NCBI GenBank assembly: GCA_025934775.1
Contig: JAICWO010000014.1
Span: forward strand, 62,001-126,000
Direction: 5' to 3'
From: Gemmatimonadaceae bacterium
Lineage (GTDB): Bacteria; Gemmatimonadota; Gemmatimonadetes; Gemmatimonadales; Gemmatimonadaceae
DNA: 64,000 nt
Shown here: piece after piece, positions 7,638 through 15,161 of the stretch
Layout: each line of letters begins with the position of its first letter
Numbering within the stretch: position 1 is the first letter of the stretch
Notes under the pieces: generated by a model
Told to the model about the DNA's origin: nothing
Database searches by the model: none
The model's input: only the letters and a program-made list of their open reading frames with translations
Position numbers and translations under genes: made by a program

Positions 7638-8392
7638 CCGCAGAGCACGCTGCCGCCGTTGACGTTCAGAATCTCGCCCGTGACGTGCCGAGCGAGCTGT
7701 GAGCAGAGAAAGACGATGGGACCGGCGATGTCGCGCGGATCCGCCACGCGTCCGAGTGGAATGCCGGCGGCAATGCGCTCCTTGCCGCCGTTCGCGTACG
7801 GCTGCGCACACATCTCCGTGTCGACCCAGCCGGGCGCGACGCTGTTCACGGTGATGTCGCGCTTGCCCAACTCGGGCGCGAGGGATTTCACGAACGAGAT
7901 CATCGCGCCCTTGGAGGCGGCGTAGTCGGCGTGATTCGCCTCGCCGCGCTGCCCCGCGGTGCTCGCCACGAGCACGATACGGCCGCCGTCGGCGATGCAC
8001 CGCGCGACCGCGCGGGTCGTATAGAACATCGACTGGACGTTCTGCGCCATCGTGCGATCCCACTGCTCGTCCGTCATGTCGCGGAGCGGAACGTCGTCGC
8101 ACGGCCAGATCCCCGCGTTGCCGACGAAGAAGTCGAGGCCGCCGAGCGAGCCCACCGCACGATCGACCAGCTCAGTCGCGCCCGCGGCCGTCGAGATGTC
8201 CGACGCGTGCGCGATCGCGGTGATGCCGTGCGCGTCGGCGAGCGATCGCGCGAGCGCATTGGCATCCGCCGCGCGGCTGCGATATCCGATCGCGACGTGC
8301 ACGCCGTATTCGGCGAACAGCCGGGCGGTGGCGGCCCCGATGCCGCGCGATCCGCCGGTGATCAGCGCGCGCTTGCCGCGCAAATCATTCAT
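7634..8392 (-). CDS. SDR family NAD(P)-dependent oxidoreductase
   Basis: Classical short-chain dehydrogenase of 252 residues, close in style to FabG (3-oxoacyl-ACP reductase). Seen: the nucleotide-binding TGGSRGIGAA near the N-terminus, the NAG motif (VGNAGIW), catalytic serine in VASTAG, the YAASK active-site pair, and a C-terminal LNVNGGSVLCG tail typical of FabG-like enzymes. The substrate is not evident. Stop/start overlaps (ATGA) on both sides couple it to the gmhA-like gene upstream and the asparaginase downstream. Confidence 0.9.
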   Translation of the reverse strand: MNDLRGKRALITGGSRGIGAATARLFAEYGVHVAIGYRSRAADANALARSLADAHGITAIAHASDISTAAGATELVDRAVGSLGGLDFFVGNAGIWPCDDVPLRDMTDEQWDRTMAQNVQSMFYTTRAVARCIADGGRIVLVASTAGQRGEANHADYAASKGAMISFVKSLAPELGKRDITVNSVAPGWVDTEMCAQPYANGGKERIAAGIPLGRVADPRDIAGPIVFLCSQLARHVTGEILNVNGGSVLCG

Positions 8393-8964
8393 AGCTCACG
8401 CTCCACGTAGTCGCAGATGAGATGCTCGATGCAGAGGTGCAGCTCCTGCGCGCGATCGGTGCGCGCGGTCGGAATGACCACGGAGTGATCCGCGAGCGCG
8501 CGGAGCCGGCCCCCGTCGCGCGCGCTGAACGCGAGCACGCCCACACCCGTCGCCCGCGCCGCCTCGGCGGCCTCGAGCACATTGGGCGAGTTGCCGCTCG
8601 TCGAGTGAATCACGAGCAGGTCGCCGGGCTTCGCGAGCGCTTCCACCTGACGGGCGAAGATGAAGTCGAATCCGAAATCGTTGCCGGCCGCCGTCAGGAG
8701 CGACGTGTCGGTCGTCAACGCGATGGCCGGATAGGCGCGCCGGTTGCGCATGTAGCGCACCACGTACTCGGTCGAGAGATGCTGCGCATCCGCCGCGCTG
8801 CCGCCGTTGCCGCAGAAGAAGAGCGTTCCTCCGCCCCGCACCGTGGCGCGCACCATCTCCAGCGCGCGCCCGAGGTCGGCCTGCATCCCGTCCGCCACCG
8901 CCGTCGCGAGCCGCGCGAGCTCGCGCAGGCCATCAGAGAAGTGTCGTTCAATATCCGTGGTCAC
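8389..8964 (-). CDS. gmhA: SIS-domain phosphoheptose isomerase (GmhA-like)
   Basis: 191-residue SIS-domain isomerase. The signature CGNGGSAADAQHLSTE and the later HSTSGNSPNVLEA are close to GmhA, which converts sedoheptulose 7-phosphate to D-glycero-D-manno-heptose 7-phosphate for LPS core. A DnaA-initiator-associating (DiaA) relative has the same fold, so the reaction is inferred. A heptosyltransferase-like domain is encoded at 57.6 kb, which fits a heptose pathway. Start GTG at 8964 is chosen with GGAG 9 nt upstream, keeping the gene clear of the one before it. Confidence 0.85.
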   Translation of the reverse strand: MTTDIERHFSDGLRELARLATAVADGMQADLGRALEMVRATVRGGGTLFFCGNGGSAADAQHLSTEYVVRYMRNRRAYPAIALTTDTSLLTAAGNDFGFDFIFARQVEALAKPGDLLVIHSTSGNSPNVLEAAEAARATGVGVLAFSARDGGRLRALADHSVVIPTARTDRAQELHLCIEHLICDYVEREL

Positions 8965-8995
8965 GGTCGATGACTCCGGCCAGGGTGGGTGTCCG

Positions 8996-9310
8996 TCACT
9001 CGTCCGCCGCCGCCGCCAGCCGCCGCATGGCATCCGTCGCGCGGCCCTCGAGCGTCGAGGGATCCTGCGCCGCCGCCTCGAACGCGTAGGTCACGAGCGC
9101 GTCCGCCGTGAGAAGATCGAGCGCCGCATCGCGCCCCGCCGACGGCCGCGCCAGCAGATCGCGCAGGAGCGCCTCGGCGGCATCGATGAAAGCATCGGGA
9201 GCGTGCGAGGCTTCAGCGTCGCCCCACGGGCCGAGCACTTCGTCGATGCGCGCGGCCAGTCGCGCTGGCGGCGGTGAGCGTCGATCCCGCAGCCAGGCGC
9301 GGAGCGTCAC
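8996..9310 (-). CDS. Small hypothetical protein, 104 aa
   Basis: Not recognised. Alanine- and acid-rich and predicted to be mostly helical, without membrane segment or signal peptide. The start ATG at 9310 overlaps the alaS stop codon (ATGA), and the coding frame fits the space between alaS and gmhA exactly, which argues it is real. No motif suggests a function. Confidence 0.7.
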   Translation of the reverse strand: MTLRAWLRDRRSPPPARLAARIDEVLGPWGDAEASHAPDAFIDAAEALLRDLLARPSAGRDAALDLLTADALVTYAFEAAAQDPSTLEGRATDAMRRLAAAADE

Positions 9311-12099
9311 GAGTTGTTCGCGACCGCGTGTTGGACCAGCTCCGGCGCTCGCGCGAATGCGTCGCCGAACCGCGACGCGTCGGGGATGCCGGCTTGCGCC
9401 ATGTGCGGCTTTCCGCCGCCGCGGCCGCCCGCCGCGGCGGCGATCTCCTTGATCAAGGCGTCGGCGCGAACGCCGCGCTCGCGCAGGTCATCGGTTACCA
9501 CGACGAGCAGCGAGTTCTTTCCGTCCTCGAAGCTCGACGCCAGAACCCCGACCCCGCTCCCGAGCTTCTCGCGCACCGCGTCGCCGAGCGACTGCAGCTC
9601 CTTCACGTCGCCGGCGCGCACGACGCCGCTCACGAGCCGCGCACCCGTCGACCCGAGGGGCTTGGCGTCGGCGAGCAGCGTGCGGAGCTGGTCGCCGCCG
9701 CCGCGCATCGCCTCGTCCAGTCGGCGCTCGAGCGTGCGCCGCTCCTCGAGCAGCCCGGCGACGCGCTTTTCGATTCCGTCCACCGGGGCTTTGAGCAGGT
9801 CGGCCACATGGTGCAGCGTCCGCTCCTCGGCGCGCACCAACGCGTACGCGCCCGGTCCGGTCACCGCCTCGATGCGCCGCACGCCCGCGGCAACGCCCGA
9901 CTCCGTAACGATCTTGAAGACGCCAATCTGCGACGTGTTGCGCACGTGCGTGCCGCCGCACAGCTCCATCGAGAACCCGGGCACCGTGACGACGCGCACC
10001 ACGTCGCCGTACTTCTCGCCGAACAGCGCCATCGCGCCGAGCGCGCGCGCTTCCTGATACGGCAGCTCGCGCAGCGTCACCGGCGACGACCGCCAGACTT
10101 CAGTATTTACAATTTCCTCAATTTCGGCGAGCCGCTCGGCGGGTACCGGTCCGTGGTGCGTGAAATCGAAGCGCAGCCGGTCCGGCGCAACGAGCGATCC
10201 CGCCTGATGGACGCTCTCGCCGAGCACCTGTCTCAGCGCCGCGTGCAGCAGGTGCGTCGCCGTGTGATTGCGCTCGGTGTCGAGCCGTCGATCGCTCGGC
10301 ACGCGGGCCGCGACGCGCCCCCACTGAAAGGCTCCTGTCAACGTGCCGATCGCCGCCGGCCGTCCGTCGATCTTGCGCACGTCGTCCACGTCCACGCGCC
10401 ACCCGTCGCCGACGATCTCACCGCGGTCGGAGATCTGACCGCCCGACTCGGCGTAGAACGGCGACTCGCGGAGCAGCACCGCGATCCGATTGTCCGCGAG
10501 ATGCTTGACCGCCGCGACCTGCGTGTCGATCTCCACGACGTCGTACCCGACGAACGATGCGTCGGGCGCGGTTGCGCCGGGCGCGAGCTCCCACTCGATC
10601 GCCGCGTCCAGTGCGTCGCCGCTCACGCTCAATCGGCGCGACTTGCGCTCATCCTGCGACCGCCGGCGCTGTGCCTCGAGCGCGGCCTCGAATCCGGCGA
10701 TGTCGACGACATAGCCGCGCTCCCGCGCCATCAGCTCGGTGAGATCGATCGGAAAGCCGAACGTGTCGTAGAGCCGGAATGCATCGTCGCCGCTGATCGT
10801 GCCGCGAATCTGCATCCCGCCATCGGCGGGATGCTTCGGCGCGAACTGCTCGAAGCGCGAGAGGCCGCCTTCGATCGTGTCGAGGAAGCTCTGCTCCTCG
10901 ACCCGCGTCGTGTTGACAATGTGCTTGGCGCGCTGCGTGAGCTCGGGATACACACCACTCATGGTGTCGATCACCGCCTGCACGACGCTGACGAGCGTCG
11001 GCTCCTTGCGGCCGAGCAGCCACGCATGCCGCACCGCGCGGCGCAGGATGCGGCGCAGCACGTAGCCGCGCCCTTCGTTCGACGGAAACACGCCGTCGGC
11101 GAGCAGGAACGCGACGGCGCGCGCGTGGTCGGCGAGCACGCGAAACGACGCCGGGTCGACCGGGTTCGGCACGACGTCCGATCCGCCCTTGCCGCCGCGG
11201 ATCTTCACGCCGCTCCGGATCTCGTCGCTCTCGCGCCCCCAATACGGGATGCCGACCGTGCGCTCGACCGCCTCGAGCAGCGGCGCGAAGAGATCGGCGT
11301 GGTAGTTGTTCGTCACGCCCTGCATGAACGCCGCGATGCGCTCGAGTCCCGCGCCGGTGTCCACCGACGGGCGCGGCAGCGGCGACATCGTGCCGTCCGC
11401 CTGGCGGTCGTACTGCATGAACACGAGATTCCAGAACTCTAAAAACCGCCCGGCCTCGGAGCCTTCGACGAACGCGTCGAGCGAGAAGTCCTCCCGATCG
11501 ACGTCCGTCCATTCGCCCGTCGCGCCATCCGGAAAGCGCCAATCGCGCGCGACGTGCGCCAGATCGATGTAGATCTCCGAGCAGGGACCGCACGGCCCCG
11601 TGTCGGCCATCTGCCAGAAATTGTCCTTGTCGCCCAAGCCGTAGATGCGTGAGTCGGGTAGACCGGCGATCTCGCGCCAGAGACCGCGCGCCTCATCGTC
11701 CGAGTAGTGCACCGTGACGCGGAGGTGCTTCGGATCGATCCCCAGCTCGTCGGTGACGAACTCCCAGGCGAAGCGAATCGCGTCGCGCTTGAAGTAGTCG
11801 CCGAACGAGAAGTTGCCGAGCATCTCGAAGAACGTGTGGTGCCGCGCCGTGTGCCCCACCTGCTCGAGATCGTTGTGCTTGCCCCCGGCGCGCACGCACT
11901 TCTGCGACGTCGTCGCGCGCCGCGATCCCTCGGGCGGCTCCTCCATCCCGAGAAACACTTTCTTGAACTGCACCATCCCCGCGTTGGTGAACAGCAGCGT
12001 CGGATCGTCCGCCGGCACGAGCGACGAGCTCGGACGGATGACGTGTCCGTTGCGGGCGAAATAGTCGAGAAAACGCGAGCGGATTTCGGCGGCGAGCAT
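9307..12099 (-). CDS. alaS: Alanine--tRNA ligase
   Basis: Class II aminoacyl-tRNA synthetase charging tRNA-Ala, 930 residues. The N-terminal catalytic domain has the family marker TSQKCVRAGGKHNDLEQVG and the FFEMLGNFSFGDYF block; the editing domain has HTATH (about residue 610) and CGGTH (about 713), which bind zinc and deacylate mischarged tRNA; a C-Ala region with the GGRGGGKPHMAQAG glycine-rich block ends the protein. Upstream there is no Shine-Dalgarno: TATATT sits 7 nt before the ATG, so the mRNA may be leaderless. Confidence 0.97.
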   Translation of the reverse strand: MLAAEIRSRFLDYFARNGHVIRPSSSLVPADDPTLLFTNAGMVQFKKVFLGMEEPPEGSRRATTSQKCVRAGGKHNDLEQVGHTARHHTFFEMLGNFSFGDYFKRDAIRFAWEFVTDELGIDPKHLRVTVHYSDDEARGLWREIAGLPDSRIYGLGDKDNFWQMADTGPCGPCSEIYIDLAHVARDWRFPDGATGEWTDVDREDFSLDAFVEGSEAGRFLEFWNLVFMQYDRQADGTMSPLPRPSVDTGAGLERIAAFMQGVTNNYHADLFAPLLEAVERTVGIPYWGRESDEIRSGVKIRGGKGGSDVVPNPVDPASFRVLADHARAVAFLLADGVFPSNEGRGYVLRRILRRAVRHAWLLGRKEPTLVSVVQAVIDTMSGVYPELTQRAKHIVNTTRVEEQSFLDTIEGGLSRFEQFAPKHPADGGMQIRGTISGDDAFRLYDTFGFPIDLTELMARERGYVVDIAGFEAALEAQRRRSQDERKSRRLSVSGDALDAAIEWELAPGATAPDASFVGYDVVEIDTQVAAVKHLADNRIAVLLRESPFYAESGGQISDRGEIVGDGWRVDVDDVRKIDGRPAAIGTLTGAFQWGRVAARVPSDRRLDTERNHTATHLLHAALRQVLGESVHQAGSLVAPDRLRFDFTHHGPVPAERLAEIEEIVNTEVWRSSPVTLRELPYQEARALGAMALFGEKYGDVVRVVTVPGFSMELCGGTHVRNTSQIGVFKIVTESGVAAGVRRIEAVTGPGAYALVRAEERTLHHVADLLKAPVDGIEKRVAGLLEERRTLERRLDEAMRGGGDQLRTLLADAKPLGSTGARLVSGVVRAGDVKELQSLGDAVREKLGSGVGVLASSFEDGKNSLLVVVTDDLRERGVRADALIKEIAAAAGGRGGGKPHMAQAGIPDASRFGDAFARAPELVQHAVANNS

Positions 12100-12106
12100 G
12101 AGGGGG

Positions 12107-12112
12107 AATATA
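12107..12112 (-). promoter_or_regulatory. Leaderless-type -10 element of alaS
   Basis: TATATT on the minus strand lies 7 nt before the alaS ATG (spacer CCCCCTC). A start of transcription 6-8 nt downstream would coincide with the start codon. There is no ribosome-binding site and no good -35. Confidence 0.5.
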
Positions 12113-12151
12113 TCCCGTCACCGACAGCACGAGGGAGCCGCCAGCCCGCGG

Positions 12152-12646
12152 TCACGCGTCGGCGTCGCCGTCGAGTACGACGCGCATCACGCGCTGAATG
12201 TCGTCGCTGTCGTAGCCGCGCCGCGCAAGAAACGCGAACAGCCGCCGCCGTTGCGTCGCCGCGTCGACGTTGCCCAACGTCCGCAGCTTCTTTCGCGCGA
12301 CGCGCTCGATCGACGCCTCTTCGTCCACGGCTTCGTCCTCGAACACGCCGGCGATCGCGGGATCGGACACGTCGCGTGACACGCCGCGCTTCGCCAACTC
12401 CTGCTGAATGCGGCGGCGTGAGTGTCCGGCGCCAAGCGCCTTGGATCGGGCGAACTGGCGCGCGAAGCTCGCGTCGTCGAGGAGGCCCGCGGCGAGCAGC
12501 CGTTCGATCGCGGCATCGATCGCCGCAACGGGCTCGCCCTTCCGAATGAGCGCGCGCCGAAGCTCCGCGACGGAGCGCGCGCGCGCTTCGAGCAGGTCGA
12601 GCGCGCGATCGTACGTCGACCGTACGGGCCGATTGCGTTCTGTCAT
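12152..12646 (-). CDS. recX: Regulatory protein RecX
   Basis: 164-residue helical-repeat protein that binds RecA filaments and limits RecA activity. The characteristic pattern is visible: ALDLLEARARSVAELRRALIRKG, then RLLAAGLLDDASFARQFARSK, then a third repeat with FLARRGYDSDDIQRVM. It follows recA by 112 nt containing a hairpin with a T-rich tail, as in other bacteria where recX is expressed by readthrough. The T/C-rich tract runs right up to the ATG, so no Shine-Dalgarno exists. Confidence 0.92.
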   Translation of the reverse strand: MTERNRPVRSTYDRALDLLEARARSVAELRRALIRKGEPVAAIDAAIERLLAAGLLDDASFARQFARSKALGAGHSRRRIQQELAKRGVSRDVSDPAIAGVFEDEAVDEEASIERVARKKLRTLGNVDAATQRRRLFAFLARRGYDSDDIQRVMRVVLDGDADA

Positions 12647-12659
12647 GAGGGAAAGGAAA

Positions 12660-12732
12660 AGCCGGGGAGCCGCAGCCTGTTCCGAAGGGAGTTTCCGGGT
12701 CCCATCGATCCCAGGACTACTTCTCCCCGGCT
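12660..12732 (-). terminator. Terminator or attenuator hairpin between recA and recX
   Basis: In transcription direction AGCCGGGGAG (12732-12723) pairs perfectly with CTCCCCGGCT (12669-12660). The 53-nt loop has further short complementary pieces (CCTG/CAGG, GGGTCCC). The second arm ends in CTTTTCCTTTCCC, a T-rich tail, and recX starts 13 nt later. This looks like an intrinsic terminator allowing partial readthrough. Confidence 0.6.
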
Positions 12733-12758
12733 CAATCCTCAGCCGGTGATGTCGCCGA

Positions 12759-13802
12759 CTACTCTTCCATCACTTCGACGTCGGCCAGCACTTCGCGCGG
12801 GCCCACGCCGAGCAGCGTCTTCACCTTCTCTTCGACTTCCGCCAGGAGCACCGGCGTGTCGCGCAGATAGAGCTTCGCGTTCTCGCGACCCTGCCCGATC
12901 TTCTGACCGTTGTAGCTGTACCACGCGCCGGACTTGTCGATGATGCCCGCCTCCGCCGCGATGTCGAGCACCAGGCTCTCGTGGCTGATCCCTTCCGCGT
13001 ACATGATGTCGAACTCGGCTTGCTTGAACGGCGCGGCCACCTTGTTCTTCACCACCTTCACGCGGACGTGCGAACCGACCACGTCCTCCTTGTCCTTCAC
13101 CGGACCGATGCGACGGATGTCCAGACGAACCGACGCATAGAACTTGAGCGCCTTGCCACCCGTCGTCGTCTCGGGGTTGCCGAACATCACGCCGATCTTT
13201 TCGCGCAACTGATTGATGAACACGACCGCCGTCTTCGAGCGAGCGATGCCGCCCGTCAACTTCCGCAGCGCCTGACTCATGAGCCGAGCCTGCAGGCCCA
13301 TGTGCGAGTCCCCCATGTCTCCTTCGATCTCGGCTTTGGGCACGAGCGCCGCGACCGAGTCGATCACCACCACGTCCACCGCACCGGAGCGCACGAGGAT
13401 CTCGCAAATTTCGAGCGCCTGTTCGCCGGTGTCCGGCTGGGAGATCAACATCGCTTCGACGTCGACGCCCAGCTTTCTCGCATACTCCGTGTCGAGCGCA
13501 TGCTCCGCGTCGATGTACGCCGCGACCCCGCCATTCTTCTGCGCGTTCGCGACGACATGCAAGCAGAGCGTCGTCTTGCCGCTCGACTCCGGTCCGTAGA
13601 TCTCGGTGATGCGTCCGCGCGGAATGCCGCCCACGCCGATCGCCGCATCGAGATTGATCGCACCCGTCGAAATCGCCTCGACCCGAACCTTCTGATCCGC
13701 TCCGAGGCGCATGATCGAGCCCTTGCCGCAGCTCTTCTCGATCTGTGCGATGGCCAGATTCAACGCCTTCTTCTTGTCATCCTGCAAAGTCGACACAGCC
13801 AT
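12759..13802 (-). CDS. recA: Recombinase RecA
   Basis: DNA-dependent ATPase for homologous recombination and induction of the SOS response. Seen: Walker [10 protein letters not shown] at about residues 70-78, Walker [14 protein letters not shown], the L1/L2 DNA-binding region with the GNPETTTGG segment, and an acidic C-terminus ending EVMEE; 347 residues, normal. Start ATG at 13802 with AGAGGA about 10 nt upstream. The promoter lies at the end of yraN, with two direct repeats at and after the expected start of transcription. Confidence 0.98.
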   Translation of the reverse strand: MAVSTLQDDKKKALNLAIAQIEKSCGKGSIMRLGADQKVRVEAISTGAINLDAAIGVGGIPRGRITEIYGPESSGKTTLCLHVVANAQKNGGVAAYIDAEHALDTEYARKLGVDVEAMLISQPDTGEQALEICEILVRSGAVDVVVIDSVAALVPKAEIEGDMGDSHMGLQARLMSQALRKLTGGIARSKTAVVFINQLREKIGVMFGNPETTTGGKALKFYASVRLDIRRIGPVKDKEDVVGSHVRVKVVKNKVAAPFKQAEFDIMYAEGISHESLVLDIAAEAGIIDKSGAWYSYNGQKIGQGRENAKLYLRDTPVLLAEVEEKVKTLLGVGPREVLADVEVMEE

Positions 13803-13857
13803 GTCTCACTCATCCTCTCGGTTAGTTGTAGTCCGCTCTGGCCATGCAGCGTAATCG

Positions 13858-13888
13858 TACCCGAAAAGCGGTCGATTCGATACCCGAA
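13858..13888 (-). promoter_or_regulatory. Paired direct repeats at the recA transcription start (candidate operator)
   Basis: TTCGGGTA occurs twice on the minus strand, at 13888-13881 and 13865-13858, 23 bp apart (about two helix turns). With the promoter below, the first copy covers the predicted +1 and the second lies about +20 to +27, a typical repressor position. The core ACCCGAA (other strand) also occurs once upstream of uvrB. Confidence 0.45.
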
Positions 13889-13889
13889 T

Positions 13890-13918
13890 AAAATACGAAG
13901 ACGGGCTCCAGGATTCAA
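13890..13918 (-). promoter_or_regulatory. recA promoter
   Basis: TTGAAT (13913-13918) and TATTTT (13890-13895) are separated by exactly 17 nt, a good sigma-70-type promoter. The -35 overlaps the yraN stop codon. The start of transcription is expected near 13883, giving an 80-nt leader. Confidence 0.6.
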
Positions 13919-14289
13919 GCCGATTCGCGCACCGAGAATGCGTTCGGAACATGACGAATTCGGACGCGCTCGCCTTCCACGAGCACACCGACCACATCGA
14001 AGCGGTACGATTCGCACGGCCGGCCGTGCCGATCGATCCAAACGGAGGCAGATCGAGCTAACTCTCGCTGCTTCCGCCAGTTAACCGCTTCTATAGGGTC
14101 GCCGAACTCCCGCCCCTTTCGCGCCTTCACCTCGACGAACGCGACCGTCCCTTCCCGCTCGACCACGAGATCGATGTCGCGGTGACCGCTCCGGAAGCGC
14201 CGTTGGACGACCCGCCATCCGTGGCGCCGAAGCCACCGCTCCGCGATCCGCTCCCCAAGCTCGCCAAACGCCTGCCTGGCCGCTGACAT
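13915..14289 (-). CDS. YraN family protein (UPF0102)
   Basis: Small endonuclease-fold protein of 124 residues. The family core is visible: GERIAERWL near the N-terminus, then GHRDIDLVVEREGTVAFVEVKARKG, which carries the D/E-x-K residues of the restriction-endonuclease-like fold. The cellular role is not established. Upstream of the ATG, TAAGTT lies 6 nt before the start and there is no Shine-Dalgarno, so it may be another leaderless transcript. Its 3' end carries the recA -35 box. Confidence 0.9.
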   Translation of the reverse strand: MSAARQAFGELGERIAERWLRRHGWRVVQRRFRSGHRDIDLVVEREGTVAFVEVKARKGREFGDPIEAVNWRKQRELARSASVWIDRHGRPCESYRFDVVGVLVEGERVRIRHVPNAFSVRESA

Positions 14290-14335
14290 GAGGCCAACTT
14301 ATGGCGGACACCGCGGGCGCCATCACCACGGCAAT

Positions 14336-14364
14336 GCGACTCGTGCCCGAAGCACGCGAGTCGC
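14336..14364 (-). other. Hairpin between yraN and the secreted-protein gene
   Basis: GCGACTCG (14336-14343) and CGAGTCGC (14357-14364) form an 8-bp stem with an inner TGC/GCA extension. It follows the end of the gene at 14393 but has no T-tract, so it is a possible 3' stabiliser or Rho-assisted end rather than a clear intrinsic terminator. Confidence 0.4.
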
Positions 14365-14392
14365 CGCGCTGCACTGCGCTGTTGAAAGTGAA

Positions 14393-15157
14393 TCAGCGCG
14401 CGATGCGCGTCAGCTCCGTCACGAGCTGCGCGCCGCCCAGCGTTGGTACGTCGAGCGCGCTTCGCACTACGATGGGATCGTGTTTCGTGACCCAGTACAG
14501 GCCGCGCGCCGAATCACCGGCGTGCACCGACACGACCCAGCAGTCGAACGTCCCGGCCGCCACACGCACGCGATCCTCGCCGATCACCGCGATGCGCGTC
14601 GGCAGCACCGACATCCCGCCGAGCGTCACCGAGAGTGTGGCGGTCGAATCCTGGAACATCGGCTGGAGCGGCATCAGACGCAGCTCGTTCTCGAGCATGG
14701 CGCCGCTCACGATCGTGCCCGCCGGCACGCCGGCGATGCTCGAGTGCCGTCCCGGCGGCGCGCTCGTGCCGCCGTACGCGGTGTCGCCGCGGAACTCCAT
14801 CACGAGATGCGCATCGCCCTGCGACGCGCTCCAGTGCAGCGCGTGCAGGTCGGCGCCGTCGGCATAGAGCGAGTCGACCGCCGACGCGCCGCTCGCCGTG
14901 CGTGTTTCGACGAGCAGCCACGCCGGCGTGCCGACGTACGTCGCGCGCGATACGTCGACCGTGCGCGCGCCGATCGCGGTGCTGCCGTTGTCGCGCTCGA
15001 GCACCATCGAATACACGAGCTGCGTCGGACGAAGATTCATCGCGTTGATCGCGACGCGGCTCGCCGCGGCGGAGTCGCGCGCGATCGCGGTGTCCTGTGA
15101 CATGGCGTCCGGCGCGCACACGACGCCCAGCGCGAGCACGACGAGCGCGAGGCTCAT
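14393..15157 (-). CDS. Secreted protein of unknown function (DUF3108-like)
   Basis: 254-residue protein with a clear signal peptide (hydrophobic run LALVVLALGVV, then a likely cut after APDAMS). The mature part is beta-rich, with a repeating layout seen in periplasmic DUF3108-type proteins, including a V-A-A-G-T-F-D-C-W segment near the end and a YWVTKHDPIVV strand. The assignment is by resemblance only. ATG at 15157 starts 4 nt after the ftsK stop, so it is probably coupled to ftsK; LolA or other envelope proteins often sit in this place in other genomes. Confidence 0.75.
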   Translation of the reverse strand: MSLALVVLALGVVCAPDAMSQDTAIARDSAAASRVAINAMNLRPTQLVYSMVLERDNGSTAIGARTVDVSRATYVGTPAWLLVETRTASGASAVDSLYADGADLHALHWSASQGDAHLVMEFRGDTAYGGTSAPPGRHSSIAGVPAGTIVSGAMLENELRLMPLQPMFQDSTATLSVTLGGMSVLPTRIAVIGEDRVRVAAGTFDCWVVSVHAGDSARGLYWVTKHDPIVVRSALDVPTLGGAQLVTELTRIAR

Positions 15158-15161
15158 GCGC

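Noticed and set aside
9274-11442. 722-aa plus-strand open frame
   Set aside because: Antisense to alaS, Arg/Ala/His-rich with no motif.
13854-13859. TACGAT as the recA -10
   Set aside because: No -35 lies at 16-18 nt; TTGAAT-N17-TATTTT just upstream is a much better promoter.
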